DNA of 64,000 bases from Nocardia cyriacigeorgica (GTDB lineage: Bacteria; Actinomycetota; Actinomycetes; Mycobacteriales; Mycobacteriaceae): assembly GCF_029868385.1 (NCBI RefSeq), contig NZ_JARWNX010000029.1, positions 91,633 through 155,632 on the forward strand. The letters are read 5' to 3'. The translations under genes and the position numbers were made by a program. Below are positions 1 through 8,517 of the stretch, piece by piece. The notes below the pieces were generated by a model. That model saw nothing but the letters and a program-made list of their open reading frames with translations, was not told where the DNA came from and made no database searches. Positions within the stretch are counted from its first letter, which is position 1, and each line of letters begins with the position of its first letter.

Positions 1-1033
1 CACCGTCGGCATACGCCGGTGCGACGATCACCTCGGTGAAGATCTCCGCGACCTGCTGGGCCATCTCCACGGTGACCTCACGGTTGGCCGCGATCACGCC
101 GCCATAGGCGCTCACCGGATCGCACGCATGCGCCTTGCGATGCGCCTCGGCGATATCGGCGCCGAGCGCGATGCCGCACGGGTTGGCGTGCTTGATGATC
201 GCCACCGCGGGCTCGGTATGGTCGTAAGCCGCCCGCCACGCGGCATCGGCGTCGACGTAGTTGTTGTACGACATCTCCTTGCCGTGCAACTGCCGCGCCT
301 GCGCCAGACCCGGAGCGCCGGCGTTGGCGGTGTAGAGCGCGGCCTCCTGATGCGGGTTCTCCCCGTAACGCAGTACCGCCGCACGCTCCCAGCTGCCGCC
401 GACCCAGGACGGGAACCGGTCGGCGTCGGGTGCCAGCACACTGCTCATCCAGCTCGCCACCGCAACGTCATAGTTCGCGGTGTGCTGGAAGGCCTTCGCC
501 GCCAGCGCGGTCCGCTCCGCGAGAGTGAAGCCACCGGCTCGCACCGCGGTCAGGACCTGCTCGTAATCGCCGCTGTCGACTACCACACCGACCGACGGAT
601 GGTTCTTGGCCGCGGCGCGCACCATGGACGGTCCGCCGATATCGATCTGCTCGACACATTCGTCGGGTGCCGCGCCACTGGCCACGGTCTCGGTGAACGG
701 GTACAGGTTCACCACCACCAGCTGGAAGGCCTCGACACCGAGTTCGACCAGCTGATCGACGTGCTCGCTCTTGCGGGTGTCGGCGAGGATGCCCGCGTGC
801 ACCCGCGGATGCAGGGTCTTGACCCGGCCGTCCAACGTCTCCGGGAAGCCGGTCAGATCCTCGACCTTGGTCACCGGAACACCGGCATCAGCGATGCGGG
901 CCGCGGTCGACCCGGTCGACACCAGCTCGACTCCGGCCTCGTGCAGGCCGGTCGCGAGCTCGATGAGCCCGGTCTTGTCGTAGACGCTCACCAGCGCCCG
1001 GCTGATCGGCTTGCGGTCGCTGGATTCACTCAC
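1..1033 (-). CDS. purH: PurH, AICAR formyltransferase/IMP cyclohydrolase (C-terminal part outside window)
   Basis: Bifunctional cytosolic enzyme for the last two steps of IMP synthesis. The frame begins with GTG at 1033 and reads [20 protein letters not shown], then [28 protein letters not shown] and, near the edge, [20 protein letters not shown]. These are the N-terminal MGS-like IMP cyclohydrolase domain and the start of the AICAR transformylase domain. About 344 residues are visible of a usual ~520, so the C-terminus lies beyond the left edge. The GTG start overlaps the purN stop by 4 bases (GTGA), which implies translational coupling. The purN-purH order matches mycobacteria. The identity is secure; only the truncation by the window limits the call. 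Confidence 0.95.
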   Translation of the reverse strand, partial: MSESSDRKPISRALVSVYDKTGLIELATGLHEAGVELVSTGSTAARIADAGVPVTKVEDLTGFPETLDGRVKTLHPRVHAGILADTRKSEHVDQLVELGVEAFQLVVVNLYPFTETVASGAAPDECVEQIDIGGPSMVRAAAKNHPSVGVVVDSGDYEQVLTAVRAGGFTLAERTALAAKAFQHTANYDVAVASWMSSVLAPDADRFPSWVGGSWERAAVLRYGENPHQEAALYTANAGAPGLAQARQLHGKEMSYNNYVDADAAWRAAYDHTEPAVAIIKHANPCGIALGADIAEAHRKAHACDPVSAYGGVIAANREVTVEMAQQVAEIFTEVIVAPAYADG

Positions 1034-1725
1034 CGGGAAACTCGCTCATCTGGAATTACTGCCTTTCGTCCGTCGGAGACAATGCCTCGGGTGGCGACGG
1101 CGGCGACAACCTCCGCCAGCAACCGTCGCTCGACAACCTTGATGCGCTCGTGCAGGGTGGCCTCGTCGTCATCGGGCAGCACCTGCACCGCTTCCTGCGC
1201 GAGAATCGGGCCGGTATCAATGCCCTCGTCCACCAGATGCACCGTGGACCCGGTGACTCGCACGCCATAGGCGAGCGCATCGCGGACACCGTGCGCGCCG
1301 GGGAATGCGGGCAGCAGCGCGGGATGGGTATTGATGATGCGGCCGCCGAAGCGTTTCAGGAACTGCGGGCCGAGCAGCTTCATGAAACCCGCCGAAACCA
1401 CCAGATCGGGTTCGTACGCCGCGACCGCGTCGGTGAGCGCGGTATCCCAGGCGGCGCGATCGGGATGGTCGGCGAGCGCGATCCGGAAGTGCGGAATACC
1501 CGCGGCGGCGGCGTGGTCGGTGGCGGCGCACGTCCGGTCGACGCCGACGGCGCGGATCCGCGCCGGATAGCCGGGAGCCTCGGTGGCCTCGATGAGCGCG
1601 CGCAACAGCGATCCGGTGCCCGAGGCGAGCACGACGACAGTGGCCGGGGCCGTTTCGGATGGGGCCGGGGAGGTCAGCGCTCTACTCCTGGAAGTCGGGT
1701 CGGACGGTGGCCGGATCGTTGCCAC
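1030..1725 (-). CDS. purN: Phosphoribosylglycinamide formyltransferase PurN
   Basis: Transfers a formyl group from 10-formyl-THF to GAR, the third step of de novo purine synthesis, in the cytosol. The 231-residue protein has the phosphate-binding segment [17 protein letters not shown] (about 31-47). The catalytic triad of the family is visible as Asn132 and His134 in [15 protein letters not shown] and Asp170 in [10 protein letters not shown]. The first ~28 residues are a poorly conserved Ser/Pro/Thr-rich extension, so the true start may lie slightly downstream. The stop overlaps the purH start (GTGA). The DUF6350 gene starts its own frame just upstream, with a 12-base gap, so the genes probably form one transcript. 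Confidence 0.95.
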   Translation of the reverse strand: MATIRPPSDPTSRSRALTSPAPSETAPATVVVLASGTGSLLRALIEATEAPGYPARIRAVGVDRTCAATDHAAAAGIPHFRIALADHPDRAAWDTALTDAVAAYEPDLVVSAGFMKLLGPQFLKRFGGRIINTHPALLPAFPGAHGVRDALAYGVRVTGSTVHLVDEGIDTGPILAQEAVQVLPDDDEATLHERIKVVERRLLAEVVAAVATRGIVSDGRKAVIPDERVSR

Positions 1726-1737
1726 CCGCCGTAGAGC

Positions 1738-3234
1738 CTAACGATCGTCGGTTCGGTGACTTTCCGGCAGGTCCGCCTCGACCACCTCGGCATCGACGAT
1801 CTCCTCGGGTGGATCGGTCCGCCGCTCGCTGCGGCTGTCGAGGGCGGGTTGCTCCTCGATGACTTCGGCATCCACCGCCACGGTCAGTTCCGGGCCGTCG
1901 TCATAGTCGCCGAACTCGTAGTCGTCGTCATCGTCGTCGTAGCAGTCGTCGCGGTATTCGTCATCGGCGTAGTCGTCGTATTCGTCGTAGTTCTCGTGGT
2001 GGTCGTGCTCGCCGTCGTGGCCGAATCCGGGGATGGGGCTGCCGAACGGCGTGATGAACAGACGCGCGAACACCAGACCCACATATCCCGCGATCGCCAG
2101 CCAACCGAAGGTGATGGCGGCGAAGATCAGCAGATCCGGGCCGATACGTCCGAAGGTGCCGAGTACGCCGCTGGAAACCACGCCGAGCAGCACCAGCACC
2201 ACGGTCGCCAGCGCCGCACCCGCGAGCGTCGACCACGGGGCGAGGATGCGGTCGTCGGAGGTGCGCGCGGTATCGAGCCCACCGATCACGCCGATGACCG
2301 CGGGGATCAACAGCAGTACCGGCCACCAGGCAGCGGCGGGGCCGGTCGGCAACGCGGCCAGCACCGGCACCGCGGGCACCGGGCCGCCGACCACGGAGAA
2401 CACACCGACCGAGGCGTCACCGAATTCGACACCGGCACCGACCAGCACAGCGACCGCGCCGATCACCACATTCGGCAGGTACAGCAGCGACAGCACGGTC
2501 AGGCCGATGACGCCGCCGATATCGCCCGCGCCGGAGTAGGTGTCACCGATCCGGGACCAGTGCACGAGGAAGGAGATCACCGTGACCACGGCCGCGCAGC
2601 CGAGCAGCCGCAGCACGGTATGCGCGGCGGCGTACCCGGCGGCGATCACCCAGTACGGCAGCCGGTCGGCGGCCGGGGCGGGCCAGAGCCCGACGGCGAT
2701 ACCGCAGCCCGCCGCCACCAGATGGAGTCCGCCCACCCAGGCGAAGGCGGTCAGCGGATTCGGCGGTTGCAGGGCGAGCACACCGGAGGCGTCCTCGGCG
2801 ACCGCCGAGCAGACGGCGGTGACGATCAGCGGTCCGCCCACGGCGGCGGCCACGATCCAGGCCAGATCGGCCCGGGAGGGATCGGGATCGACGGCGTGCG
2901 CGCATTCGCGCCCGGATGCCCACATCATCAGCAGGCTCGGCAGCAGTGGCAGCACACCGAGTGTGGTGGCGCCGATGACGAGCGGGACCTGGTGCACAGC
3001 GAGCCAGCCGCCCGCGATGGCGCCGGAGATACCGGACAGACCGCTACTGGAGGCCAGCAGCATGGCGATGACGATCGCCGCGAGACCGAAGGCGGCGGGC
3101 CGGGCGGCGACGAGCAGCAGCACCCTGGCGCGTTCGGGAGTGAGCGAGAGAAACCCCGGCTCGTCGGCCGGTGGTTCCGGCTCGGAGCGGACCGGTGCGG
3201 TCCGTCTGACAAGCGAATTGCGGGGGGAGCTCAT
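1738..3234 (-). CDS. DUF6350 polytopic membrane protein, PerM-like
   Basis: A 498-residue integral membrane protein with roughly ten hydrophobic segments between residues 38 and 397. It occupies the same place as the mycobacterial cell-division membrane protein PerM (Rv0955), directly before purN, and belongs to the same DUF6350 family. PerM is linked to cell division and persistence in M. tuberculosis; a similar role here is inference from family and synteny. After the last helix comes an unusual acidic, tyrosine- and histidine-rich tail (about 406-449) with a run of six aspartates, then a Glu/Asp-rich end. A single cysteine (about 431) lies in that tail. No catalytic motif was recognised. 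Confidence 0.85.
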   Translation of the reverse strand: MSSPRNSLVRRTAPVRSEPEPPADEPGFLSLTPERARVLLLVAARPAAFGLAAIVIAMLLASSSGLSGISGAIAGGWLAVHQVPLVIGATTLGVLPLLPSLLMMWASGRECAHAVDPDPSRADLAWIVAAAVGGPLIVTAVCSAVAEDASGVLALQPPNPLTAFAWVGGLHLVAAGCGIAVGLWPAPAADRLPYWVIAAGYAAAHTVLRLLGCAAVVTVISFLVHWSRIGDTYSGAGDIGGVIGLTVLSLLYLPNVVIGAVAVLVGAGVEFGDASVGVFSVVGGPVPAVPVLAALPTGPAAAWWPVLLLIPAVIGVIGGLDTARTSDDRILAPWSTLAGAALATVVLVLLGVVSSGVLGTFGRIGPDLLIFAAITFGWLAIAGYVGLVFARLFITPFGSPIPGFGHDGEHDHHENYDEYDDYADDEYRDDCYDDDDDDYEFGDYDDGPELTVAVDAEVIEEQPALDSRSERRTDPPEEIVDAEVVEADLPESHRTDDR

Positions 3235-3324
3235 GAAGATTCAGGTTGGCAGCTCTCCCGGCGCGAGCGGGTCAGGCGCGCCGGGCGCCGGGAGAGCACC
3301 GATGACAACCGTATGGTCGCCGGA

Positions 3325-4320
3325 TTACTTGTTGTCGTCCGAGGGACGGAACGCCCGAGTCGGGTCGGCGGCCGGATCGGCGTTCTGCTCACCGCCGAAG
3401 GGCTGGTTCTGCTGCCCCGGCTGCTGGCCCTGGCCGTAGGGCTGCTGGCCGTAGGGCTGCTGACCGCCGAACTGCTGGGTGGCACCCTCGGCAGGCGACT
3501 GCTGCTGGCCACCGGCGTACGGCGACTGCTGCTGGCCCGCACCGTAACCGGGCTGCTGACCGTAGGACTGCTGCTGGCCGTACTGCTGCTGACCCGCCTG
3601 GCCCTGGCCGTAGGACTGCTGCTGGCCCGGCTGGCTGTAGGACGGCTGCGACGGGTACTGGCCGCCGCCGAAACCACCCTGGCCCGGCTGCTGCTGACCG
3701 AACTGCTGCTGGCCGTAGCCGCCCTGCTGCTGACCGTAACCGGCCTGCTGCTGGCCATAACCCGCCTGCTGCTGACCGTAACCGGCCTGCGGGGCCGCCG
3801 GACGCGGCTCGGGAAGCTTGATGATGCCCGCCTCGAACAGCACCACCGCGACAGCGATGGCCGCCTGGACGAACACGAAGAACAGCAGGACCCAGACACC
3901 GAACTCGGCCTTGGTCATCTCGGGGAAGCTGAACGACTGGAACAGCACACCGATGAACGCGGTAACCGACACCGCGGCGGCCGCTCCGGTCCAATTCTGC
4001 TTGGGCAGCAGCGACAGACCGGCGAGCACACCGCCGAGCAGCGCCAGCGCGAGCAGACCGGTCACACCGGAGACGAAGGCGTTCTGCGATTCGGCATCAC
4101 TGCCGAGACCTTCGATATCCGGGCCCATGAAGGGCAGGAAGCCGAGCAGGAAGCTGATCACACCCAGCGCAGCCACGCCGATCGTCAGAAAGAACGGCAG
4201 CCCCTTGGCGTCGGCACCGGATTCGGTGCCTGCGCCGACCGGCGACTGGCCGGGGTTGGCGGATGCGGAGGGCGTCGGCGCGGGTGCGTTGTACCCGGAG
4301 CCCCCGGTCGGGTATGACAT
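3325..4320 (-). CDS. DUF5336 membrane protein with Gln/Gly/Tyr-rich tail
   Basis: A 331-residue homologue, by position and architecture, of mycobacterial Rv0954, the 34 kDa antigen family (DUF5336). A short disordered N-terminus (1-40) precedes four predicted transmembrane helices (about 41-64, 84-105, 111-130, 140-165). A long low-complexity C-terminal tail (171-312) is built from GYGQQQ-type units; the first four copies are almost perfect (AGYGQQQ repeats at 179-206). The final segment is more polar (EQNADPAADPTRAF). The gene is followed by the DUF6350 gene after ~90 bases. Rv0954 has been tied to the divisome in mycobacteria; here that is inference. The start is ATG at 4320. Confidence 0.88.
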   Translation of the reverse strand: MSYPTGGSGYNAPAPTPSASANPGQSPVGAGTESGADAKGLPFFLTIGVAALGVISFLLGFLPFMGPDIEGLGSDAESQNAFVSGVTGLLALALLGGVLAGLSLLPKQNWTGAAAAVSVTAFIGVLFQSFSFPEMTKAEFGVWVLLFFVFVQAAIAVAVVLFEAGIIKLPEPRPAAPQAGYGQQQAGYGQQQAGYGQQQGGYGQQQFGQQQPGQGGFGGGQYPSQPSYSQPGQQQSYGQGQAGQQQYGQQQSYGQQPGYGAGQQQSPYAGGQQQSPAEGATQQFGGQQPYGQQPYGQGQQPGQQNQPFGGEQNADPAADPTRAFRPSDDNK

Positions 4321-4452
4321 GTCGTCGTCTCCTAGGTCGAGTCATACATGTGTGTTCACGACTGATTCCCTCCTGACGCTACTGCACTCGGGCGCGGAGG
4401 TCATCACCGAGCGAGTCACCTGTGGAGAGAAGCGGTACCTGTGGATTACGAC

Positions 4453-4490
4453 GAAGGCCGCTCCCGGTGAATTCACCGGGAGCGGCCTTC
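4453..4490 (-). terminator. Perfect 38-bp palindrome, likely terminator after sucD
   Basis: Both arms read GAAGGCCGCTCCCGGTGAA into its exact complement, centred on GAATTC (centre 4471/4472), so all 19 base pairs of each arm match. It lies about 90 bases past the sucD stop and ~130 bases before the DUF5336 start, so it fits a strong intrinsic hairpin for sucCD readthrough control. No clear U-tract follows on either strand, as is common in actinobacteria. Confidence 0.75.
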
Positions 4491-4580
4491 ACGATATTTC
4501 CGAATCGATCCGAAATGCATTCGCTCGATTCGAGGGCTTGCACAGGGGTGCGTCGCTACCGCCTGTAGCCCTTGACCGAA

Positions 4581-5495
4581 TCAGGCGGTGACGCTTGCCT
4601 TCTCCAGGATTTCACGCGCCAGCGCCGCGGTCTCGGACGGCGTCTTGCCGACCTTCACACCGGCGGCCTCCAGCGCGTCCTTCTTCGCCTGGGCGGTACC
4701 GGCCGAACCGGAGACGATCGCGCCCGCGTGGCCCATGGTCTTGCCCTCGGGGGCGGTGAAGCCCGCGACGTAACCGACCACCGGCTTGGTGACATTGGCC
4801 TTGATGTAGGCCGCGGCCCGCTCCTCGGCGTCGCCGCCGATTTCGCCGATCATGACGATGAGCTTGGTCTCCGGGTCCTTCTCGAACGCCTCGATGGCGT
4901 CGATGTGGGTGGTGCCGATGACCGGGTCGCCGCCGATGCCGATGGCGGTCGAGAAGCCGAAATCGCGCAGCTCGTACATCATCTGGTAGGTCAGCGTGCC
5001 GGACTTGGAGACCAGGCCGACTGGGCCCTTGCCGGTGATGTTGGCCGGGGTGATGCCGACCAGCGACTCACCGGGGGTGATGATGCCGGGGCAGTTCGGG
5101 CCGATGATGCGGGTCTTGTTGCCCTTGTCCACGTTGTAGGCCCACGCGTAAGCGGTGTCCTGCACCGGGATGCCCTCGGTGATGACCACGAGCAGCGGGA
5201 TCTCCGCGTCGATGGCCTCGATGATGGCGTCCTTGGAGAACTTCGGCGGGACGAACGCGATGGAGACGTCCGCGCCGGTCTCCTTCATGGCCTCGGCGAC
5301 GGTGCCGAACACCGGCAGCTCGACCGCGTTGCCGTCCTTATCGGTGTGCGAGACGGTGGTGCCCGCCTTACGCGCGTTCACACCGCCGACGACCTGGGTG
5401 CCCGCCTTGAGCATCAGCGCGGTGTGCTTGGTGCCCTCGCCGCCGGTGATGCCCTGGACGATGACCTTCGAGTCCTTGTTCAGGAAGATAGACAT
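4581..5495 (-). CDS. sucD: Succinyl-CoA synthetase alpha subunit SucD
   Basis: ADP- or GDP-forming succinate-CoA ligase, alpha subunit (304 residues). It carries the CoA-binding Rossmann domain and the phosphohistidine, and works with SucC in the TCA cycle. The N-terminus [20 protein letters not shown] is diagnostic. CoA-site residues are seen in [20 protein letters not shown] lies near the middle, and the active-site His256 is in [19 protein letters not shown]. The start follows the sucC stop by 11 bases, consistent with a sucCD operon. A strong palindromic terminator follows. Length and motifs are canonical. Confidence 0.98.
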   Translation of the reverse strand: MSIFLNKDSKVIVQGITGGEGTKHTALMLKAGTQVVGGVNARKAGTTVSHTDKDGNAVELPVFGTVAEAMKETGADVSIAFVPPKFSKDAIIEAIDAEIPLLVVITEGIPVQDTAYAWAYNVDKGNKTRIIGPNCPGIITPGESLVGITPANITGKGPVGLVSKSGTLTYQMMYELRDFGFSTAIGIGGDPVIGTTHIDAIEAFEKDPETKLIVMIGEIGGDAEERAAAYIKANVTKPVVGYVAGFTAPEGKTMGHAGAIVSGSAGTAQAKKDALEAAGVKVGKTPSETAALAREILEKASVTA

Positions 5496-5506
5496 TTCCG
5501 GTTTCC

Positions 5507-6673
5507 TTACTTGGCCGCTGCCAGTTCGGCAGCCTTGTCGGCGCCTTCGTCCATTGTCTGCGCAAGCGTGATCAGCGGGTGCGCGGCGTCGACCAGGATC
5601 TGGCGACCCTCGTCGACCTTGTTGCCGTCGAGACGGACGACCAGCGGCTTGTTCGCCTCGGAGCCGAGGATCTCCAGCGCCTTCACGATGCCGTTGGCGA
5701 CCGCGTCACAGGCGGTGATGCCGCCGAAGACGTTCACGAACACGCTCTTGACCTGTGCGTCGCCCAGGATGACGTCGAGCCCGGCCGCCATCACCTCGGC
5801 CGAGGCGCCGCCGCCGATGTCGAGGAAGTTGGCGGGCTTGACCCCACCGTGGTTCTCGCCCGCGTAGGCGACGACGTCGAGGGTCGACATGACCAGACCC
5901 GCGCCGTTGCCGATGATGCCGACCTCACCGTCGAGCTTGACGTAGTTGAGGTCGTTCTCCTTGGCCTTCAGCTCCAGCGGATCGGTCGCGTCCTTGTCCG
6001 CGAACGCCTCGTGGCCGGGCTGACGGAACTCGGCGTTCTCGTCGAGGGTGACCTTGCCGTCCAGCGCGAGGATCTCGTCCTGCGGGGTACGCACCAGCGG
6101 GTTGACCTCGACCAGGGTGGCGTCCTCGTTGACGAACACCTCCCACAGCTTCTGGATGGTCACCGCGGCGGCGTCGAGCACATCGGCGGGCAGATGGCCC
6201 TGCTCGGCGATCGAACGCGCGAACGCGAGGTCGACACCCTTGACGGCGTCGACGGGGACCTTGGCGAGGCGCTCGGGCTTGGTCGCGGCGACCTCTTCGA
6301 TCTCCATACCGCCCTCGACCGAGCACATGGCCAGGTAGGTCCGGTTCGAGCGATCGAGCAGGAAGGAGATGTAGTACTCCTCCGCGATGTCCTTGGCCTC
6401 GGCGACCAGGATCTTCTTGGTGATGTGGCCCTTGATGTCGAGGCCGATGATGTTCTGCGCGTGGGTGAGCGCGTCCTCCGGGGTGGCGGCGTACTTGACG
6501 CCACCGGCCTTACCGCGGCCACCGGCCTTGACCTGGGCCTTGATCATTACCGGCTTGCCGATTTCGGCCGCGATCGCGCGGGCGTCCTCGGCCGTGTCCG
6601 TGACGCGGCCCTCGGACGAAGGCACTCCGTGCTTAACGAAGAGCTCCTTCGCCTGATATTCGAAGAGATCCAT
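5507..6673 (-). CDS. sucC: Succinyl-CoA synthetase beta subunit SucC
   Basis: Beta subunit (388 residues) with an N-terminal ATP-grasp domain that binds nucleotide and Mg2+ and a C-terminal CoA ligase domain. The opening [20 protein letters not shown] is the family signature. [19 protein letters not shown] is the ATP-grasp lysine/glycine loop. LVEVNPLV is the metal-binding strand, and NFLDIGGGA and [12 protein letters not shown] are the C-terminal phosphate and succinate-binding segments. With SucD it interconverts succinyl-CoA and succinate with substrate-level phosphorylation. A 16-bp palindrome lies 20 bases upstream of the ATG and may regulate the operon. Confidence 0.98.
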   Translation of the reverse strand: MDLFEYQAKELFVKHGVPSSEGRVTDTAEDARAIAAEIGKPVMIKAQVKAGGRGKAGGVKYAATPEDALTHAQNIIGLDIKGHITKKILVAEAKDIAEEYYISFLLDRSNRTYLAMCSVEGGMEIEEVAATKPERLAKVPVDAVKGVDLAFARSIAEQGHLPADVLDAAAVTIQKLWEVFVNEDATLVEVNPLVRTPQDEILALDGKVTLDENAEFRQPGHEAFADKDATDPLELKAKENDLNYVKLDGEVGIIGNGAGLVMSTLDVVAYAGENHGGVKPANFLDIGGGASAEVMAAGLDVILGDAQVKSVFVNVFGGITACDAVANGIVKALEILGSEANKPLVVRLDGNKVDEGRQILVDAAHPLITLAQTMDEGADKAAELAAAK

Positions 6674-6692
6674 GTATTCACCGTCTCGTCTG

Positions 6693-6708
6693 CGTTGTGA
6701 TCACAACG
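6693..6708. promoter_or_regulatory. 16-bp perfect palindrome upstream of sucC
   Basis: CGTTGTGATCACAACG is fully self-complementary, centred at 6700/6701, and ends 20 bases before the sucC ATG. It contains TGTGA and TCACA half-sites without the six-base spacer of a CRP site, so it is more likely the operator of another dimeric regulator. It sits where it could block initiation or early transcription of sucCD. Confidence 0.5.
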
Positions 6709-6982
6709 TCTTTAGTTGGCGGCCCGACGTCGGAAGCGGGTCGGGTCGGACTCTAATCAGTCACATGGAGGGCCAATCGGCCACGTACATCCTAAGTGGC
6801 GCAGGTCACGGCCACACCCTCGGGACAGACAAAACCGCTGGCCAAGGCTACCGGCGAGTAGCTTGTTGACAGGTCACCAGGTAGCGGCACCGCAGCCGGG
6901 AACACGACCGATCACAGACCCGTCACGACCAGGCGACCTCACGCCGATGCCCAGAAACGCGTGAGTTGAATCGAGCTGATAT

Positions 6983-6998
6983 CGTGATCCATCTCACA
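6983..6998. promoter_or_regulatory. CRP/GlxR-like binding site
   Basis: CGTGATCCATCTCACA matches the actinobacterial cAMP receptor protein consensus TGTGA-N6-TCACA at nine of ten defined positions. It lies in the sucC-M23 divergent region, about 120 bases before the leader ORF start and 310 bases from sucC. Control of both units by a CRP-family protein is inferred from the motif only. Confidence 0.5.
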
Positions 6999-7119
6999 TG
7001 TCCCGCCGGAACGTGCACATCGCTTGCGAACCCTGCAATCGTTTCGTTACCGTCGATGCGGTCGATGTCACAACCCGGTCACGACTCCGTTGTTCCAGGT
7101 GATGAGGAGGACGGCAAGC

Positions 7120-7242
7120 TTGACGCACCACAGCACTCCGCAGGTGGAGAGCCGTTCCATGGTCGACCCATCGATGCCGCCCCCGACCGGGCACGGCACG
7201 AGCGCGAGATCTATCCGCACCGTGACGCGGGCTCGCCGATGA
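7120..7242 (+). CDS. Possible 40-codon leader ORF coupled to M23 peptidase
   Basis: TTG start at 7120 stands 9 bases after the strongest ribosome binding site of this region, GATGAGGAGG (7101-7110). The frame (LTHHSTPQVESRSMVDPSMP...) runs 40 codons and ends at TGA 7240-7242, which overlaps the ATG at 7239 of the M23 frame as ATGA. About 82% of its codons end in G or C, against ~69% for the M23 frame over the same stretch, which favours this frame being translated here. No homology is recognised. It could be a leader peptide that couples ribosomes to the peptidase gene. The alternative is that the M23 protein starts further upstream and this is chance. Confidence 0.35.
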   Translation: MTHHSTPQVESRSMVDPSMPPPTGHGTSARSIRTVTRARR

Positions 7243-8390
7243 ACCACCGCACGACCCTCGACCCCGCCAATCGCGGCCGGTCGGGTCACCGTTACCGCCA
7301 CGACGACGAGCCCTCGGGCGCCGCCGCGAACGGTGGACACCACGGATACGGCTTCCACACCCCCGCGGGCACCCACGCCTCCGAACACCACGGCGCCCAG
7401 AACACCTGGTCCGACGGCGGCGCATGGAACGACAACGCCGCCTGGTCGGAGGGCGATTCCTGGTCCGACGGCGACGACAACTGGTCACCGGACTGGTCCG
7501 AGCAGAGCTGGACCGAGGGCGAGACCTGGTCCGACGGTGGCGCCTGGAGCGGCGGCGAGACCTGGCGCGAATCCGACGAACCCGACGACGCCTCCGCCGA
7601 ACCGGCCACGCCGACCGTCATCCCCGCCCGCGAGGGCCGCACCCGCAGCCGCGGCGCCCATCGACTACCGGCACCGCCCTCGGCGCTCAAGGGTCGCGCC
7701 GCGGTCGCCGCCGTCGCCGCAGGCGCCTTCGTCGCGGCCGGTCAGTGCGCATTCGCGTCACCCGAAGAACAGACGATGGCCGCCGATTACGAGGCCGACC
7801 AGATCTACGAGATCGCCTCGCACTCGACGACGAACTCGGTCGACCCCGCCGCCGTGGCCGACTCCCCCGATTCACCGCAGGTACTCACCGTCGGTGCGCC
7901 GGTGGACCTCAGCCAGTTCACCGACATCCTGGAAAAGGGCCAGAAGTTCGCCGAGGATCTGGCCGCGCAGGAAGCCGCCAAGCTGCGGCCGCTGTTCGCC
8001 CGATTCGCCGCCGGTAACTTCACCTCCGGATTCGGCGCCCGCTGGGGCGTACAGCATCTCGGCATCGATGTGGCCGGCCCGATCGGCACCCCCATCTACG
8101 CCGTCGCCGACGGCACCGTCATCGAGGCGGGCCCCGCCGCCGGTTTCGGCATGTGGGTGCGGCTGCTGCACGACGACGGCACCGTCACCATCTACGGCCA
8201 CATCGACACGGCCACCGTGTCGCAGGGACAGCGGGTGATGGCGGGCGACCAGATCGCCACCATGGGCAATCGCGGCTTCTCCACCGGCCCGCACGTCCAT
8301 TTCGAGGTCTGGCTCAACGGCACCGACAAGGTCGATCCGCTCCCCTGGCTCGCCACCCGCGGCATCAGCCTGGGCCAGATGCGCGACTGA
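7239..8390 (+). CDS. Membrane-anchored M23 family metallopeptidase
   Basis: A LytM-type zinc endopeptidase that should act on peptidoglycan cross-bridges outside the membrane. It is the counterpart of mycobacterial Rv0950c next to sucC. With the ATG at 7239 it is 383 residues. A polar N-terminus contains tryptophan-rich WSDGG/WSEG-type repeats (about 57-110). A single transmembrane or signal-anchor segment follows (about 150-172, GRAAVAAVAAGAFVAAG), then a linker and the M23 domain. The zinc ligands are intact: His273 and Asp277 in HLGID, His352 and His354 in HVHFEV. The reading frame stays open back to 6966, so longer starts (7065 or 6966) are possible. I prefer 7239 because of the ATGA overlap with a well-initiated leader ORF. 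Confidence 0.85.
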   Translation: MNHRTTLDPANRGRSGHRYRHDDEPSGAAANGGHHGYGFHTPAGTHASEHHGAQNTWSDGGAWNDNAAWSEGDSWSDGDDNWSPDWSEQSWTEGETWSDGGAWSGGETWRESDEPDDASAEPATPTVIPAREGRTRSRGAHRLPAPPSALKGRAAVAAVAAGAFVAAGQCAFASPEEQTMAADYEADQIYEIASHSTTNSVDPAAVADSPDSPQVLTVGAPVDLSQFTDILEKGQKFAEDLAAQEAAKLRPLFARFAAGNFTSGFGARWGVQHLGIDVAGPIGTPIYAVADGTVIEAGPAAGFGMWVRLLHDDGTVTIYGHIDTATVSQGQRVMAGDQIATMGNRGFSTGPHVHFEVWLNGTDKVDPLPWLATRGISLGQMRD

Positions 8391-8517
8391 CCGTCACCAC
8401 CGCACTACTCACCGCGAATCCACGTCGCCGTCGGCGCAGGCTGATTCGCGGCAGACACGTCACCCGGTGACGAAGCGCACGCTTCCCCAGCCTCACGGCG
8501 CGACATAGCGTCAGACC

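Larger units (their letters stand above)
6674..7119. other. Divergent intergenic region between sucCD and M23 peptidase genes
   Basis: About 445 bases of lower GC with no convincing coding frame. It contains a perfect 16-bp palindrome (6693-6708), a CRP/GlxR-like site (6983-6998) and, at its right end, a strong Shine-Dalgarno sequence GATGAGGAGG (7101-7110). The region must hold promoters for both directions. No riboswitch consensus was recognised. Confidence 0.6.

Noticed and set aside
1756..4317. Plus-strand open frame of 853 codons antisense to the DUF6350 and DUF5336 genes
   Set aside because: Its translation is low-complexity His/Asp/Gln/Leu-rich sequence that mirrors the repeats of the minus-strand genes. 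GC-rich DNA with high GC3 leaves long antisense frames open.
6674..7119. c-di-AMP (ydaO-type) riboswitch before the M23 peptidase gene
   Set aside because: Expected because such riboswitches often precede actinobacterial wall hydrolases, but the conserved blocks were not found by eye.
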